Assembly: GCA_051009975.1 (NCBI GenBank)
Contig: JBPCWA010000242.1
Location: 1 to 8,115, forward strand
Source of the DNA: Tectiglobus sp051009975
Lineage (GTDB): Bacteria > Pseudomonadota > Alphaproteobacteria > Rhizobiales > Hyphomicrobiaceae
DNA length: 8,115 nt
Direction: 5' to 3'
In this document: positions 1 through 6,914 of the stretch, piece after piece
Layout: the number at the start of each line of letters is the position of its first letter
How positions within the stretch are numbered: position 1 is the first letter of the stretch
The notes under the pieces: generated by a model
What the model saw: the letters and a program-made list of their open reading frames with translations, nothing else
Told to the model about the DNA's origin: nothing
The model's database searches: none
Program-made: the position numbers and the translations under genes

Positions 1-412
1 TAGCGGGCCGCGTGGTGTTGGCCTTGAGGAACTCAAGATCGCGTACTTCGACAGGACCGGGCCGACTGAGCTTCCCGACAATGCGCGGCACGGGCGCTGT
101 ATGATCAGACCGTGCCTGCACGTGCCCTGGATGCTCGCAATCGACGCCTTCGAGCTCGTTGACAAACCTATTCGAGTAGCTTTCACGGCGGATCTCGCCA
201 TCGGTAATTATGTCTATTCCCGCACGCTCCATGTCGCGAATTGCCAGGATGACGGCATCGTCCTGTGCCTGCTCGAGCCAGGGCTCTGCAACGCGCCATA
301 TCTCCGGCATGCGCACACGCGGCACAACCTTGGACAACAACTCGCGGTCCACCAACCAATCTGGTTGCGGATAGCTGCCGACGACAGCAGTGGTCAGAAG
401 CGGATTGGCCAT
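1..412 (-). CDS. MetE-like (cobalamin-independent methionine synthase C-terminal domain family) protein, N-terminal part
   Basis: An open frame reads leftward from an ATG at 412 to the window edge, giving 137 residues without a stop, so the gene is cut by the window. The start MANPLLTTAVVGSYPQP, then DWL and a later IDIITDGEIRRE segment (about residues 66-77), match the opening of short MetE-like proteins (usually about 340-380 residues) that contain only the catalytic barrel of methionine synthase. Family members transfer methyl groups to thiols using zinc. The zinc ligands lie in the missing C-terminal part, so activity cannot be judged. An AGAGGA ribosome binding site sits about 7 bases upstream of the ATG. 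It lies 65 bases downstream of the ring-cleavage dioxygenase on the same strand and is probably co-transcribed. In a catabolic setting a role in disposing of methyl groups from the substrate is possible, but that is inference. The family call is fairly secure; the substrate is unknown. Confidence 0.85.
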   Translation of the reverse strand, partial: MANPLLTTAVVGSYPQPDWLVDRELLSKVVPRVRMPEIWRVAEPWLEQAQDDAVILAIRDMERAGIDIITDGEIRRESYSNRFVNELEGVDCEHPGHVQARSDHTAPVPRIVGKLSRPGPVEVRDLEFLKANTTRPA

Positions 413-477
413 GAAGGTCCTCTTGCTGAGGCAATCTTGATAGTCACTCTCCAATACGGACCACTGTCCGCAAAGGC

Positions 478-1401
478 TTAGGCTTGCGCGACTGCTGCCG
501 GATCTGCTCCGACGCGACCCAACATTCGGTCGGCCTCACTCTCACGCGACAGTGTAAAGTCGAAACGGCTGCTCGGCAGGTTCGGAAGGGGACATTTCGG
601 ATCTTGGTTCGTGACAGCGGCCACCAATTCGCCCGAGGTGCCAAATACCGTATCGTCGGATAGATGCGGATCGCCCTCGATGTAGAGCGCGGTGACAAGC
701 TCCCGATAGCCCGAAGCATTGATCAGCATATGAATATGTGCCGGCCGCATGCCATGTCGGTTCTGCCTTCTGACCAAGGCGCCAACAGGACCGTCCATCG
801 GAATGGAATAGCCGACCGGTTTGACAGTGCGTATAAGATAGTCACCATTTTCATCAGTCGTAAAAATTCCGCGACAATCCATGTTGTCCGGATTGGAGTC
901 TTCCTGGATATCGTACAGACCGTTAGATGTCGTTTGCCAAATTCCGATTTCGGCACCTGGCAAGGGCAGCCCGTCGATATTGGTGACGCGGCCCCACAGG
1001 GCGACTTCGCCTGCCGACGTGTCACGGGAAATCTGGTCACCAGCGTTAAAACGCGGCGCGTTTTCGCGAAAGAATGGCCCCAATAGACTGGAGTGCGTAG
1101 CATCTTCCAGGGCTGTCTTATCGTGCATGAAATGCACAAGGGCACTGAGGCCTACGGTATCAGAAAGCAAAATGAATTCCTGTCGGTCGGGCGTACAGGC
1201 CTGGCCAACCTTTGTAAAAAACTCGATAGCTTTAAGCCATTCAGCTGGGGTCAGATTCACCTCGCGCGCGAACGCGTGCAGATGTTTGACCGCCACCGTC
1301 ATGACCTCTTTCAGACGCGGATCCGGCGTATCTGACATCTGCGCCAAGACTGCAGCGGTAATTGACTCCGCATCTAGCTCAGGAATTTCGCTGGACGACA
1401 C
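478..1401 (-). CDS. Intradiol ring-cleavage dioxygenase, hydroxyquinol 1,2-dioxygenase type
   Basis: This 307-residue protein cleaves a dihydroxylated or trihydroxylated aromatic ring between the two hydroxyl-bearing carbons using non-haem Fe(III). Residues about 28-95 form the helical N-terminal dimerisation domain of the catechol/hydroxyquinol dioxygenase family. The C-terminal beta-sandwich carries the four expected iron ligands: Tyr163 (in GLYDIQ), Tyr198 (in GYSIPMDGP), His222 and His224 (in RPAHIHM), with the conserved Arg219 just before them. GLYD-Q around the first tyrosine resembles hydroxyquinol dioxygenases more than catechol 1,2-dioxygenases. The product would then be maleylacetate, but no maleylacetate reductase is present in the window. 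The start is GTG with a strong AAGGAGG six bases upstream. Length is slightly above the usual 280-300, with a short C-terminal tail. It is the first gene of a leftward pair with the MetE-like protein and is divergent from the MFS transporter. Family confidence is high; substrate confidence is moderate. Confidence 0.93.
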   Translation of the reverse strand: MSSSEIPELDAESITAAVLAQMSDTPDPRLKEVMTVAVKHLHAFAREVNLTPAEWLKAIEFFTKVGQACTPDRQEFILLSDTVGLSALVHFMHDKTALEDATHSSLLGPFFRENAPRFNAGDQISRDTSAGEVALWGRVTNIDGLPLPGAEIGIWQTTSNGLYDIQEDSNPDNMDCRGIFTTDENGDYLIRTVKPVGYSIPMDGPVGALVRRQNRHGMRPAHIHMLINASGYRELVTALYIEGDPHLSDDTVFGTSGELVAAVTNQDPKCPLPNLPSSRFDFTLSRESEADRMLGRVGADPAAVAQA

Positions 1402-1407
1402 GATCTG

Positions 1408-1414
1408 CCTCCTT
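1408..1414 (-). promoter_or_regulatory. Ribosome binding site setting a GTG start
   Basis: The minus strand reads AAGGAGG here, six bases before the GTG at 1401. This near-perfect Shine-Dalgarno sequence is what fixes the dioxygenase start at GTG rather than a later ATG. Confidence 0.85.
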
Positions 1415-1482
1415 ATCTAAATTTTGGAGTTTGAGCTGGCTACGCACACATGTCGGGATGAGTATCATCAAGTCTGCGGTCA

Positions 1483-1494
1483 TGAGTGCACTCA
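1483..1494. repeat. 12-base perfect palindrome, candidate operator
   Basis: The sequence TGAGTGCACTCA is identical to its reverse complement. It lies 82 bases upstream of the dioxygenase GTG in the divergent region, a plausible operator position. One or two 12-base palindromes are expected by chance in a window of this size, so location is the main support. Confidence 0.35.
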
Positions 1495-1525
1495 ACCCTT
1501 TTTCAGCACAGACAAAACCAATCTC

Positions 1526-1555
1526 GGGAGGAAGTCAAAGATGTTTAAACGCTAA
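1526..1555 (+). other. Orphan ribosome binding site and four-codon ORF (MFKR)
   Basis: GGGAGGAAG at 1526-1534 is followed at normal spacing by ATG at 1541, then TTT AAA CGC TAA. It has the appearance of a genuine gene start but stops after four codons. The continuing frame stays open after the stop for about 18 more codons. It may be the remnant of a deleted gene, a leader peptide, or chance. The start signal is clear; its function is unknown. Confidence 0.3.
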
Positions 1556-1615
1556 ATTTCAGGAACGAGAGCAAAAGTAATAGGATCAGTGTTCGTTCAG
1601 CGTTCCTGTTGAAAT
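1554..1615. repeat. Imperfect inverted repeat with 33-base loop
   Basis: AAATTTCAGGAACG (1554-1567) pairs with CGTTCCTG at 1601-1608 and then, after a three-base bulge, with AAATT at 1612-1616. The 8-base core is exact. It could form a hairpin in RNA or be a two-part protein site. It begins right at the end of the four-codon ORF. There is no T-run after it, so it is not a standard terminator. Confidence 0.35.
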
Positions 1616-1851
1616 TATATACCGACATCAAATCCTTCCCTCCGATAAGCATAAGTGACGGTTCCGGACAAAGATCGGTCCCTCCTCTTGGGTAGCAAGA
1701 ATATTGGCACCACTAGATTGTTGGCTGGAGATGTGTGCATTGTAGCGAATTGCTCTTAAGCAGATCGAGCGATACTGCCCTTAGAAATATCGACATAGCT
1801 GCTCGCCCAGGCGCGCGACAAGGGCAACAACCCATTGCGGTGCGGAGACTC

Positions 1852-3096
1852 ATGACCGAGCAATCGAACTGCGACTCTGGTGTGCCGAAGTCGATGATTG
1901 GCACTGCAGAAACAAGGTGGTCTGTCGTCTGGATCGCCTTCGGGGCTGGCGTCGTAGCCTCAATGCAAATCGGCAAGTTGCCACCATCGATGCTTCTCGT
2001 AAAGGCCGAATTTGAGGCAGGTTTTGTCGCGGCGGGTTGGATTGCATCAATGATTTCGACGACGGGTTTCATTCTCGGATTGGTTTCCGGTTCGATCGTC
2101 GACCACTTAGGTCATCGAAAGGTTTTGATTTTCGGCCTCTGCGCACTCGCACTCGGAAGTCTTTTGGGTGCACTCGCTCCGAGTATCGAATTCATGCTTC
2201 TTGCGCGCTTTATCGAAGGAGTTGGATTCGCGTCTACGACGGTAGCTGGTGGTGCGATGATCGCGAGAGAGAGCTCGGACCAGGACAGAAAGTGGGCGCT
2301 GGGAGTGTGGGCTGCCTACATGCCAGTTGGATTTGCTGGGATGATGATGATCACAGCAGCTCTCCTTGATCAGATCGGATGGCGCGCAATTTGGGTAGCG
2401 AACACCGCGATAGCCACCATCTGGGTATCGATCGTGCTTGCTGGAACGACTAAAACCAACCTTGTCGGTCGCGGCAATAACATAAAGACTTCTTTGGTTC
2501 ACAACATTGGTGTTGTCTTGTCACAGCGAGGGGCGCTCCTAGTGGCGGCCACGTACGCCCTCTATGCGGCCCAACACATTGGCATGATGACTTGGCTCCC
2601 GACCCTAATGCAGGAGACCTATTCGGCTCCAGCATTACTTGCTGCTGCTGTGACAGCAGCCGTACTCATATTCAATGGTTTAGGAAATTACGTAGCCGCC
2701 TGGTCAATGGCTCGCGACATTCCAATTTGGATACTGTTGACCGTTGGATGCATCGTTATGGCCCTCATGGAGGCAGCCGTTTTCCTCAGTCCGATCCCCG
2801 ATAGCTTGCGCATCCTATGTATTCTATTTTTTGGGATTGCCGGAGGCCTTGTTCCCGCATCTGCTCTAGCTGCCGTTCCGACGCTTGCACCGTCGCCAGC
2901 ATTCATAGGACTGGTCGGCGGTCTTATGGTCATGGCCACAAACACTGGTCAACTGTTTGGCGCACCGATCTTAGCGTGGGCCCGTGTTTTCACCGGTTCA
3001 TGGGAAGGCACGGCATACGTCTTAATTGGAATGGCAACCGTGGCAACTCTCTGCGCTCTAACTTCGCGTACGTCCGAAAGCTGCAAATTGACGTGA
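1852..3096 (+). CDS. MFS (major facilitator superfamily) transporter
   Basis: From the chosen ATG this is a 414-residue integral membrane protein, the normal size for a 12-helix MFS carrier. Hydrophobic segments run through the whole length, beginning at about residues 23-40, 58-82 and 90-110, with a more polar loop at about 188-205 separating the two six-helix halves. The family loop motif between helices 2 and 3 is seen as GSIVDHLGHRK (80-90), and ARFIEGVG (118-125) fits the next conserved motif. It would move a small organic compound across the inner membrane by proton coupling. The overall look is of CynX/NimT-like or aromatic-acid-type carriers, but I cannot name a substrate. The frame stays open back to a GTG at 1735, giving 39 extra residues. 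I prefer 1852 because the extra stretch is arginine-rich and not family-like, and GGAG lies just before the ATG, although spacing is short. It is divergent from the dioxygenase and 177 bases upstream of the FAD oxidoreductase. Confidence 0.88.
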   Translation: MTEQSNCDSGVPKSMIGTAETRWSVVWIAFGAGVVASMQIGKLPPSMLLVKAEFEAGFVAAGWIASMISTTGFILGLVSGSIVDHLGHRKVLIFGLCALALGSLLGALAPSIEFMLLARFIEGVGFASTTVAGGAMIARESSDQDRKWALGVWAAYMPVGFAGMMMITAALLDQIGWRAIWVANTAIATIWVSIVLAGTTKTNLVGRGNNIKTSLVHNIGVVLSQRGALLVAATYALYAAQHIGMMTWLPTLMQETYSAPALLAAAVTAAVLIFNGLGNYVAAWSMARDIPIWILLTVGCIVMALMEAAVFLSPIPDSLRILCILFFGIAGGLVPASALAAVPTLAPSPAFIGLVGGLMVMATNTGQLFGAPILAWARVFTGSWEGTAYVLIGMATVATLCALTSRTSESCKLT

Positions 3097-3273
3097 GTAT
3101 TCGCCAACTGGCAGACGGAAGTTTGTTGCATCACGGTCTATCTGCGAAACAACTCAAGGTGCTGCTTTCCTTCGCCAGCCGCAAGGATAACCGCAAGAGG
3201 AACCCTCGGACGCGAAAACGCAGCCTGTCTCTAGAGGCGCGCTTGAGTTGTCCCGTTGTGAGAAAGAGTACAA

Positions 3274-4389
3274 ATGGCAGAATTCGTGATTGTTGGAGGC
3301 GGAATATATGGTGTCGGGGTTGCCTTCTGGCTAACTCAGCAGGGTGCCGACGTCCACCTACTGGAAGCCAAGAGTATTGGTGCTGGCGCCTCAGCGGGCC
3401 CGGGCAGGCGAGGGACGCGAGCCAACGGAAGAGATTTGCGTGAATTGCCCCTTATTCGTTTGGCCCAAGAACAATGGCCTTCGCTACACGAGCCACTGGG
3501 TGTACCCGCCCTGTTTGAGCGTTCCGGTCATCTCCTTCTTTTTGAGCATGAGGAAGACCTGGTATCCGGTCACGCTAGGGCACTCATGCAAAACCAGCAT
3601 GGGATAGAAACGCACATTCTAAGCGCCGCTCAGGTTCAAGATCGCGAGCCAGGTGTCAGCGATCAAGTCATTGGCGCACTCTACTGTCCCCACGATGGGG
3701 TAACTGACCATACTGCAGCGACCAATGCGTTTGCCGACGCGACACGTCGCGCGGGAGCTACAGTTGAAGAAGGCACGAAAGTGTCGGAAATCGAATTTAC
3801 AGGAGAGCGCTCCACCGCAGTGATCACGGATGATGGCAGGCGGATTGAGGTAAGGCGCGGCCTTTATGTACTCGCAAATGCAGGTGTCCAATCATTGCTG
3901 TCCGCGCGATTGGAATTGCCGGTCTGGAGCCGAACGTTTCAGATTCTTCTGACGAACCCTCAACCGAACAAGGCCATGCGATATCTGATCGGCCACGCAA
4001 GTCGAACGCTCGCCGCTAAAAGCGAAAACGATAATCGCGTTATGATATCCGGAGGGCTGCCTGGTAGTTGGGACCATCAGACAGAATCTGGAACTGCAAT
4101 TGAACCTTCAATTTCAGCAAACTTCGCTGATGCCGTTGCGGTTTTCCCAGGGTTGGAACTGGCCAACATCGAAATCGCAGACGCGGACCATCTGGAAACC
4201 GTTTCAATCGACAATATTCCAGTCATTGACCTCATTCCTGGAACCAGCAATACGATATACGCAACGGCTTGGTGTGGCCACGGCTGGGCCATTGCGCCAA
4301 CCGTTACGCAGCTGCTTGCAAAATGGGGAACAAGCGGTCGCCGGCCGGACCTACTGGCCGCATTTGGGCACGCGCGTTTCTCAAGTTGA
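3274..4389 (+). CDS. FAD-dependent oxidoreductase, DAO (D-amino acid/sarcosine oxidase-like) family
   Basis: This 371-residue protein is of the type that oxidises a C-N bond in an amino acid or secondary amine. The N-terminus carries the dinucleotide-binding motif VIVGGGIYG (5-13, glycines 8, 10 and 13), and the acidic residue after the second strand is Glu31. DGVTDHTAATNAFADA (141-156) is a typical DAO central motif, and CGHGWAIAPTVTQLLA (334-349) is the C-terminal FAD-binding motif. RRGTRANGRD (45-54) follows the first helix where family members position the flavin. No signal peptide or membrane segment is seen, so it is cytoplasmic. The ATG has a moderate AGAAAGAG upstream. Length is near the 370-430 family range. 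The C-terminus ends close to the normal HARF-type finish, but the last two serines and the stop appear to come from the adjoining amidohydrolase remnant in another frame. It follows the transporter, so may act on the imported compound. Substrate is unknown. Confidence 0.88.
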   Translation: MAEFVIVGGGIYGVGVAFWLTQQGADVHLLEAKSIGAGASAGPGRRGTRANGRDLRELPLIRLAQEQWPSLHEPLGVPALFERSGHLLLFEHEEDLVSGHARALMQNQHGIETHILSAAQVQDREPGVSDQVIGALYCPHDGVTDHTAATNAFADATRRAGATVEEGTKVSEIEFTGERSTAVITDDGRRIEVRRGLYVLANAGVQSLLSARLELPVWSRTFQILLTNPQPNKAMRYLIGHASRTLAAKSENDNRVMISGGLPGSWDHQTESGTAIEPSISANFADAVAVFPGLELANIEIADADHLETVSIDNIPVIDLIPGTSNTIYATAWCGHGWAIAPTVTQLLAKWGTSGRRPDLLAAFGHARFSS

Positions 4390-4975
4390 TCTGCAGCGCG
4401 GGTCGTTCTCGCCCGGCATCCTCGACCTCTTCGAAGCCGTCGACAGGAAGGCACAAATAAGCGATCAACGCTGGCTCATTGAGCACGTTGGAATGTTTAA
4501 CATGGATGAGGTCAAGCGCATTCAGGACCTCGGCTTGGTATTGCAGGCCTATTCAACCAAATGGATCGAACAGGATGGTGAAGCGCTGCGCGAAAAGTAT
4601 GGAGAGGCTGGTGCCGAGCAAAAACTACCGATGCGGGATTTGATAGATTCCGGCATTCATGTGTCATTGGCGACTGACAATGTGCCGCCCACGCTCTTTG
4701 CACCTATTTCTCAAGTGGTGACCCGGAAGACCAATGCCGGCCGCGTGTTGGGACCAGGCCAAGCGATCAGTCGAATCGAAGCTCTCGCGTGTGCAAGTCG
4801 CGAGGGCGCTTGGCTAAGCTTCGAGGAAAACGACAGGGGAACGATCGAAGTTGGCAAATTCGCGGATTTGGCGATCTTGTCGGATGATCTTCTGGAGGTG
4901 GACGAGGCCAGAATTCCCTCGGTTGTCGCCGATCACGTCATCACTGCAGGGTACAGCGTGTACGAACGCAGCTAA
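4381..4975 (+). pseudogene. Truncated amidohydrolase (Amidohydro_3/YtcJ-like), C-terminal third only
   Basis: The frame through 4381-4975 encodes about 197 residues typical of the C-terminal part of large metal-dependent amidohydrolases. It shows FSPGILDLFEAVD, then QRWLIEHV (the IEH histidine is normally a metal ligand), LATDNVPP (the aspartate is the usual catalytic/metal aspartate), and the C-terminal GTIEVGKFADLAILSDD segment that closes the small beta domain. Intact members are about 530-580 residues and start with a VxxxxxDxHxH metal site; here roughly the first 350 residues, including HxH, are absent. There is no ribosome binding site or sensible start at the junction. The frame remains open further back to 4100, but that part is only the FAD gene read in another frame. 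I call it a 5'-deleted gene fused to the end of the flavoprotein gene. An internal start, for example near 4495, could make a fragment but not a complete barrel. Confidence 0.82.
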
Positions 4976-4995
4976 CGGTGACTCACGAAATTGAT

Positions 4996-5019
4996 CCGCT
5001 GCGCACTTTTTTCCAGCGG
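4996..5019 (+). terminator. Weak hairpin after the amidohydrolase remnant
   Basis: CCGCTG (4996-5001) pairs with CAGCGG (5014-5019) around a 12-base loop that contains a run of six Ts. It lies 20 bases after the remnant's stop. The T-run is in the loop rather than after the stem, so it is not a textbook terminator. The rest of 4976-5151 shows nothing else I can identify except the ribosome binding site of the next gene. Confidence 0.2.
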
Positions 5020-5140
5020 CCCGCTCTCGGCAACATATCGATTGTTAAAACTCGAAACACAATCTTGAGACCGAACTGAAGCATATACACACCAGCGCGT
5101 TTCGGGTTAGAGAATTTGCCAGGATGTCTCTAGATTCATT

Positions 5141-5147
5141 GGAGGAG
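5141..5147 (+). promoter_or_regulatory. Strong ribosome binding site for the HAD gene
   Basis: GGAGGAG lies just upstream of the ATG at 5152, with the GGAGG core six bases away. It fixes the start and suggests efficient translation independent of the upstream remnant. Confidence 0.85.
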
Positions 5148-5151
5148 AGAT

Positions 5152-5856
5152 ATGGCACTTTCGGGCAGCAAACCGGAGTGGCTCACATTCGATTGTTACG
5201 GCACCCTCATTCAATGGGATGAAGGGTTGCTCGCCGCCGTCAGTCAGATTCTCGCCAAGCAAACGAAAACAACTGTCAAGGCCCGCAAGCTAATCGAGGT
5301 TTACGACAAGTACGAGCACGAGCTTGAGCAAGAACCACCACATCGAAAGTTTCGAGAAGTTGCAGGTTCGGCTCTTGAACTGGCGATGAAGGAACTCGGG
5401 CTCAGCTATGAATCAAAAGATATTGAGATCCTCACCTCCGGGATCTCTCAGATGCCACCGTTTCACGAGGTGCCCGGCGCGCTAGGTGAACTCAAGTCAA
5501 TGGGGTTTAATCTCTGCATCATCTCGAATACCGACGACGATATAATTGCCGGAAATGTCGCCCAACTCAGCGGACACATCGATCGCGTCATTTCGGCAGA
5601 ACAGGCACAGGCATATAAGCCGTCACGCAAAGCATTCGAATTCGCGCATCGGGCACTCGGTGTCTCTCATAGTGAGATTGTTCACATCTGTGCGAGCCCA
5701 CATCTTGATCTTGCTGCAGCGCGCGAGATGGGTTTCCGATGCATATGGATCGATCGCGCAACCGGGCGCCAACCGCTTCCGAATTACTCGCCGAACGCCG
5801 TGTTGCCGCGGCTCGATGGTGTGCCTCGGCTATTTCAGGAGATCAACTGGACTTGA
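5152..5856 (+). CDS. HAD superfamily hydrolase, type II haloacid dehalogenase-like
   Basis: This 234-residue protein has the usual length for type II (L-2-)haloacid dehalogenases. The catalytic loop is FDCYGTL (13-19). Asp14 is the expected nucleophile, and the residue two positions on is Tyr16, not Asp, which is typical of the dehalogenase branch rather than HAD phosphatases. The helical cap follows (about 20-100). Motif II is ISNTDDD with Ser125, motif III is AYKPSRKAFEFA with Lys156, and motif IV is HICASPHLDLAAA (178-190) with Asp186. Characterised L-2-haloacid dehalogenases have an SSNxxD motif in this last position; here it reads A-S-P-H-L-D, so the active site differs and dehalogenation is not assured. 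It could hydrolyse a C-halogen bond of a haloacid or another small ester or phosphate. It lies between the amidohydrolase remnant and the MBL pair on the same strand, 158 bases before the latter. Confidence 0.9.
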   Translation: MALSGSKPEWLTFDCYGTLIQWDEGLLAAVSQILAKQTKTTVKARKLIEVYDKYEHELEQEPPHRKFREVAGSALELAMKELGLSYESKDIEILTSGISQMPPFHEVPGALGELKSMGFNLCIISNTDDDIIAGNVAQLSGHIDRVISAEQAQAYKPSRKAFEFAHRALGVSHSEIVHICASPHLDLAAAREMGFRCIWIDRATGRQPLPNYSPNAVLPRLDGVPRLFQEINWT

Positions 5857-5931
5857 TGTCATCGAAAGGCTTGTTGCTCCAGCTCACCGGCCAGTCGAAC
5901 AATCATCGCCAACCTAGTGCAATTTGACGCT

Positions 5932-6018
5932 ATGCATCCCTCCTTCAAGTGGACAATGGTCGTTGAAGGCGGCATACTACACTTTCCGAACCGTAGGCAT
6001 TCATCCAAAGAACAATGA
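5932..6018 (+). CDS. Possible 28-residue leader ORF overlapping the next gene start
   Basis: An ATG at 5932 opens 28 codons (MHPSFKWTMVVEGG at the start, HSSKEQ at the end) whose TGA overlaps the ATG of the downstream MBL gene in the arrangement ATGA (6015-6018). This is the classic geometry of translational coupling and would compensate for the poor ribosome binding site of that gene. However, no good ribosome binding site precedes 5932, the peptide resembles nothing I know, and the same frame is open all the way back to the HAD stop, so it may be chance. Confidence 0.2.
   Translation: MHPSFKWTMVVEGGILHFPNRRHSSKEQ
5942..5969. repeat. Seven-base inverted repeat upstream of the MBL pair
   Basis: CCTTCAA (5942-5948) and TTGAAGG (5963-5969) form an exact inverted repeat around 14 bases, 46 bases before the start of the first MBL gene. 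It may be a hairpin or a regulator site. The remainder of the 158-base gap between the HAD gene and the MBL pair shows nothing else identifiable. Confidence 0.25.
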
Positions 6019-6911
6019 TGGGCTCTGACGTCCGAAAACTCTCACAAAGTACAATTACGACGCTGTTTGATGGTAAGCTCCACGTCTTGCGCAATAGCTT
6101 TCCGCTAGATGGTCGGGTCAGCGCATATCCCAATACGGCACGCGGTCATGCAGTCTCGAACTGCTATCTGCTAGTTGAGAAAGATGGTGCATTGCTCCTC
6201 GATACAGGCGCCGCGATATTCGAGTCTCAAATTCTCGAACAACTCGGCAACCTGATTGACCGCGACCTGCCGCTTTCAATTTTTCCCCTCCGCATCAACG
6301 AGTACATGTCCGTTGGTAACGCCATGGCGATTGCACGCGAGTTTAACGTCGTGCAAGGCTATTCGCGTATACCCGACATTCAGGATTGGCTCGAGTTCGG
6401 GTCTTTGGCGCAATCTAACGGCAACGAACTACCGCAAATTCCAACAACGTCGATGGCGTCCAATCCTGTTCAAGTTGGGGCAAAAGGCGACCGCATTCTA
6501 GCTGCATTTACAGCGCCAATCCAACTTATAAGTACTTTTTGGATCTACGATCCCGCCACTCGGGCAATTTTTACATCCGATATGTTCAACCACATCTGGC
6601 ACAGCAGCGCGGAGGGGCCGTGGGTCTTGAACAATGTCGAAGATACTGTCACGACTCCCGAACTTGTCAGATCGTTCCTCCTCAATACGCGGTATTGGTG
6701 GCTGGATGGCGCCGCGCTTGAAACTATTCGATCTGGCGTTTCAGCTGTATTCAACGACTATCAAATAGAAACCATCGCGCCCGGATTCGGTGCCGTCCTG
6801 ACAGGTACCGACATCGTTAAGCGTCAATTCACAATTCTCGACGACGTTCTGCGGGAAGCGGATCGGTGCAATGTTGAACCTTACTATGTACCGCGCAATT
6901 CGCAGAGGTGA
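6015..6911 (+). CDS. MBL-fold protein related to flavodiiron MBL domains, metal site degenerate
   Basis: This 298-residue protein has the layout of a metallo-beta-lactamase-fold domain: AVSNCYLLV then GALLLDTG (47-65), a central strand-turn at 89-101, STFWIYD-x-IFTSD (173-189) and IAPGFGAVLTG (254-264). It aligns along its length with its downstream neighbour and with the diiron domain of flavodiiron proteins. The ligand motif HxExDH is replaced by INEYMS (94-99), so only Glu96 is kept. The next histidine position appears to be Gln114. Asp189 is kept, and the last histidine (P-x-H-G) is Phe258. With five of seven ligands lost it probably cannot hold a diiron or dizinc centre. No flavodoxin domain follows. 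Two ATGs stand in tandem at 6015 and 6018, with only a weak upstream ribosome binding site. Its stop is three bases before the next gene. It may be a structural partner or pseudoenzyme; its molecular function is unknown. Confidence 0.78.
   Translation: MMGSDVRKLSQSTITTLFDGKLHVLRNSFPLDGRVSAYPNTARGHAVSNCYLLVEKDGALLLDTGAAIFESQILEQLGNLIDRDLPLSIFPLRINEYMSVGNAMAIAREFNVVQGYSRIPDIQDWLEFGSLAQSNGNELPQIPTTSMASNPVQVGAKGDRILAAFTAPIQLISTFWIYDPATRAIFTSDMFNHIWHSSAEGPWVLNNVEDTVTTPELVRSFLLNTRYWWLDGAALETIRSGVSAVFNDYQIETIAPGFGAVLTGTDIVKRQFTILDDVLREADRCNVEPYYVPRNSQR
6904..6908 (+). promoter_or_regulatory. Ribosome binding site inside the upstream gene (coupled pair)
   Basis: AGAGG falls within the last codons of the first MBL gene, six bases before the ATG of the second at 6915. 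The second gene therefore depends on the end of the first, and the two products are likely made together. Confidence 0.6.
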
Positions 6912-6914
6912 CCT

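Larger units (their letters stand above)
1402..1851. promoter_or_regulatory. Divergent intergenic control region between dioxygenase and transporter
   Basis: About 450 bases lie between the dioxygenase start (minus) and the chosen MFS start (plus), and no convincing gene is present. The region should hold the promoters of both units. Structures seen directly are a 12-base perfect palindrome at 1483-1494, an inverted repeat with arms at 1554-1567 and 1601-1615, and a ribosome-binding-site-plus-ATG at 1526-1555 that opens only four codons. I could not assign -35/-10 boxes with confidence. No regulator gene lies next to the region, so any controlling protein is encoded elsewhere. Confidence 0.6.

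Noticed and set aside
881..1420. Long plus-strand open frame (179 codons) opposite the dioxygenase
   Set aside because: It is antisense to a well-supported gene with all iron ligands, has no family-like motifs, and has no ribosome binding site that I can see.
1735..1851. GTG-started 39-residue N-terminal extension of the transporter
   Set aside because: It is arginine-rich and unlike MFS N-termini, and the GGAG before the GTG is too close. An ATG at 1852 gives a normal-length carrier.
2817..3443. 208-codon plus-strand frame spanning the transporter end and flavoprotein start
   Set aside because: It overlaps two clear genes in another frame, and its translation is rich in Arg, Cys and Ser with no domain signs.
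4100..4380. Upstream part of the open frame that carries the amidohydrolase remnant
   Set aside because: The translation here shows no amidohydrolase features; it is the flavoprotein gene read in another frame, so a real FAD-amidohydrolase overlap or a longer protein is not supported.
4996..5019. Rho-independent terminator after the amidohydrolase remnant
   Set aside because: The stem is only 6 bases and the T-run is inside the loop, so it is kept only as a weak candidate.
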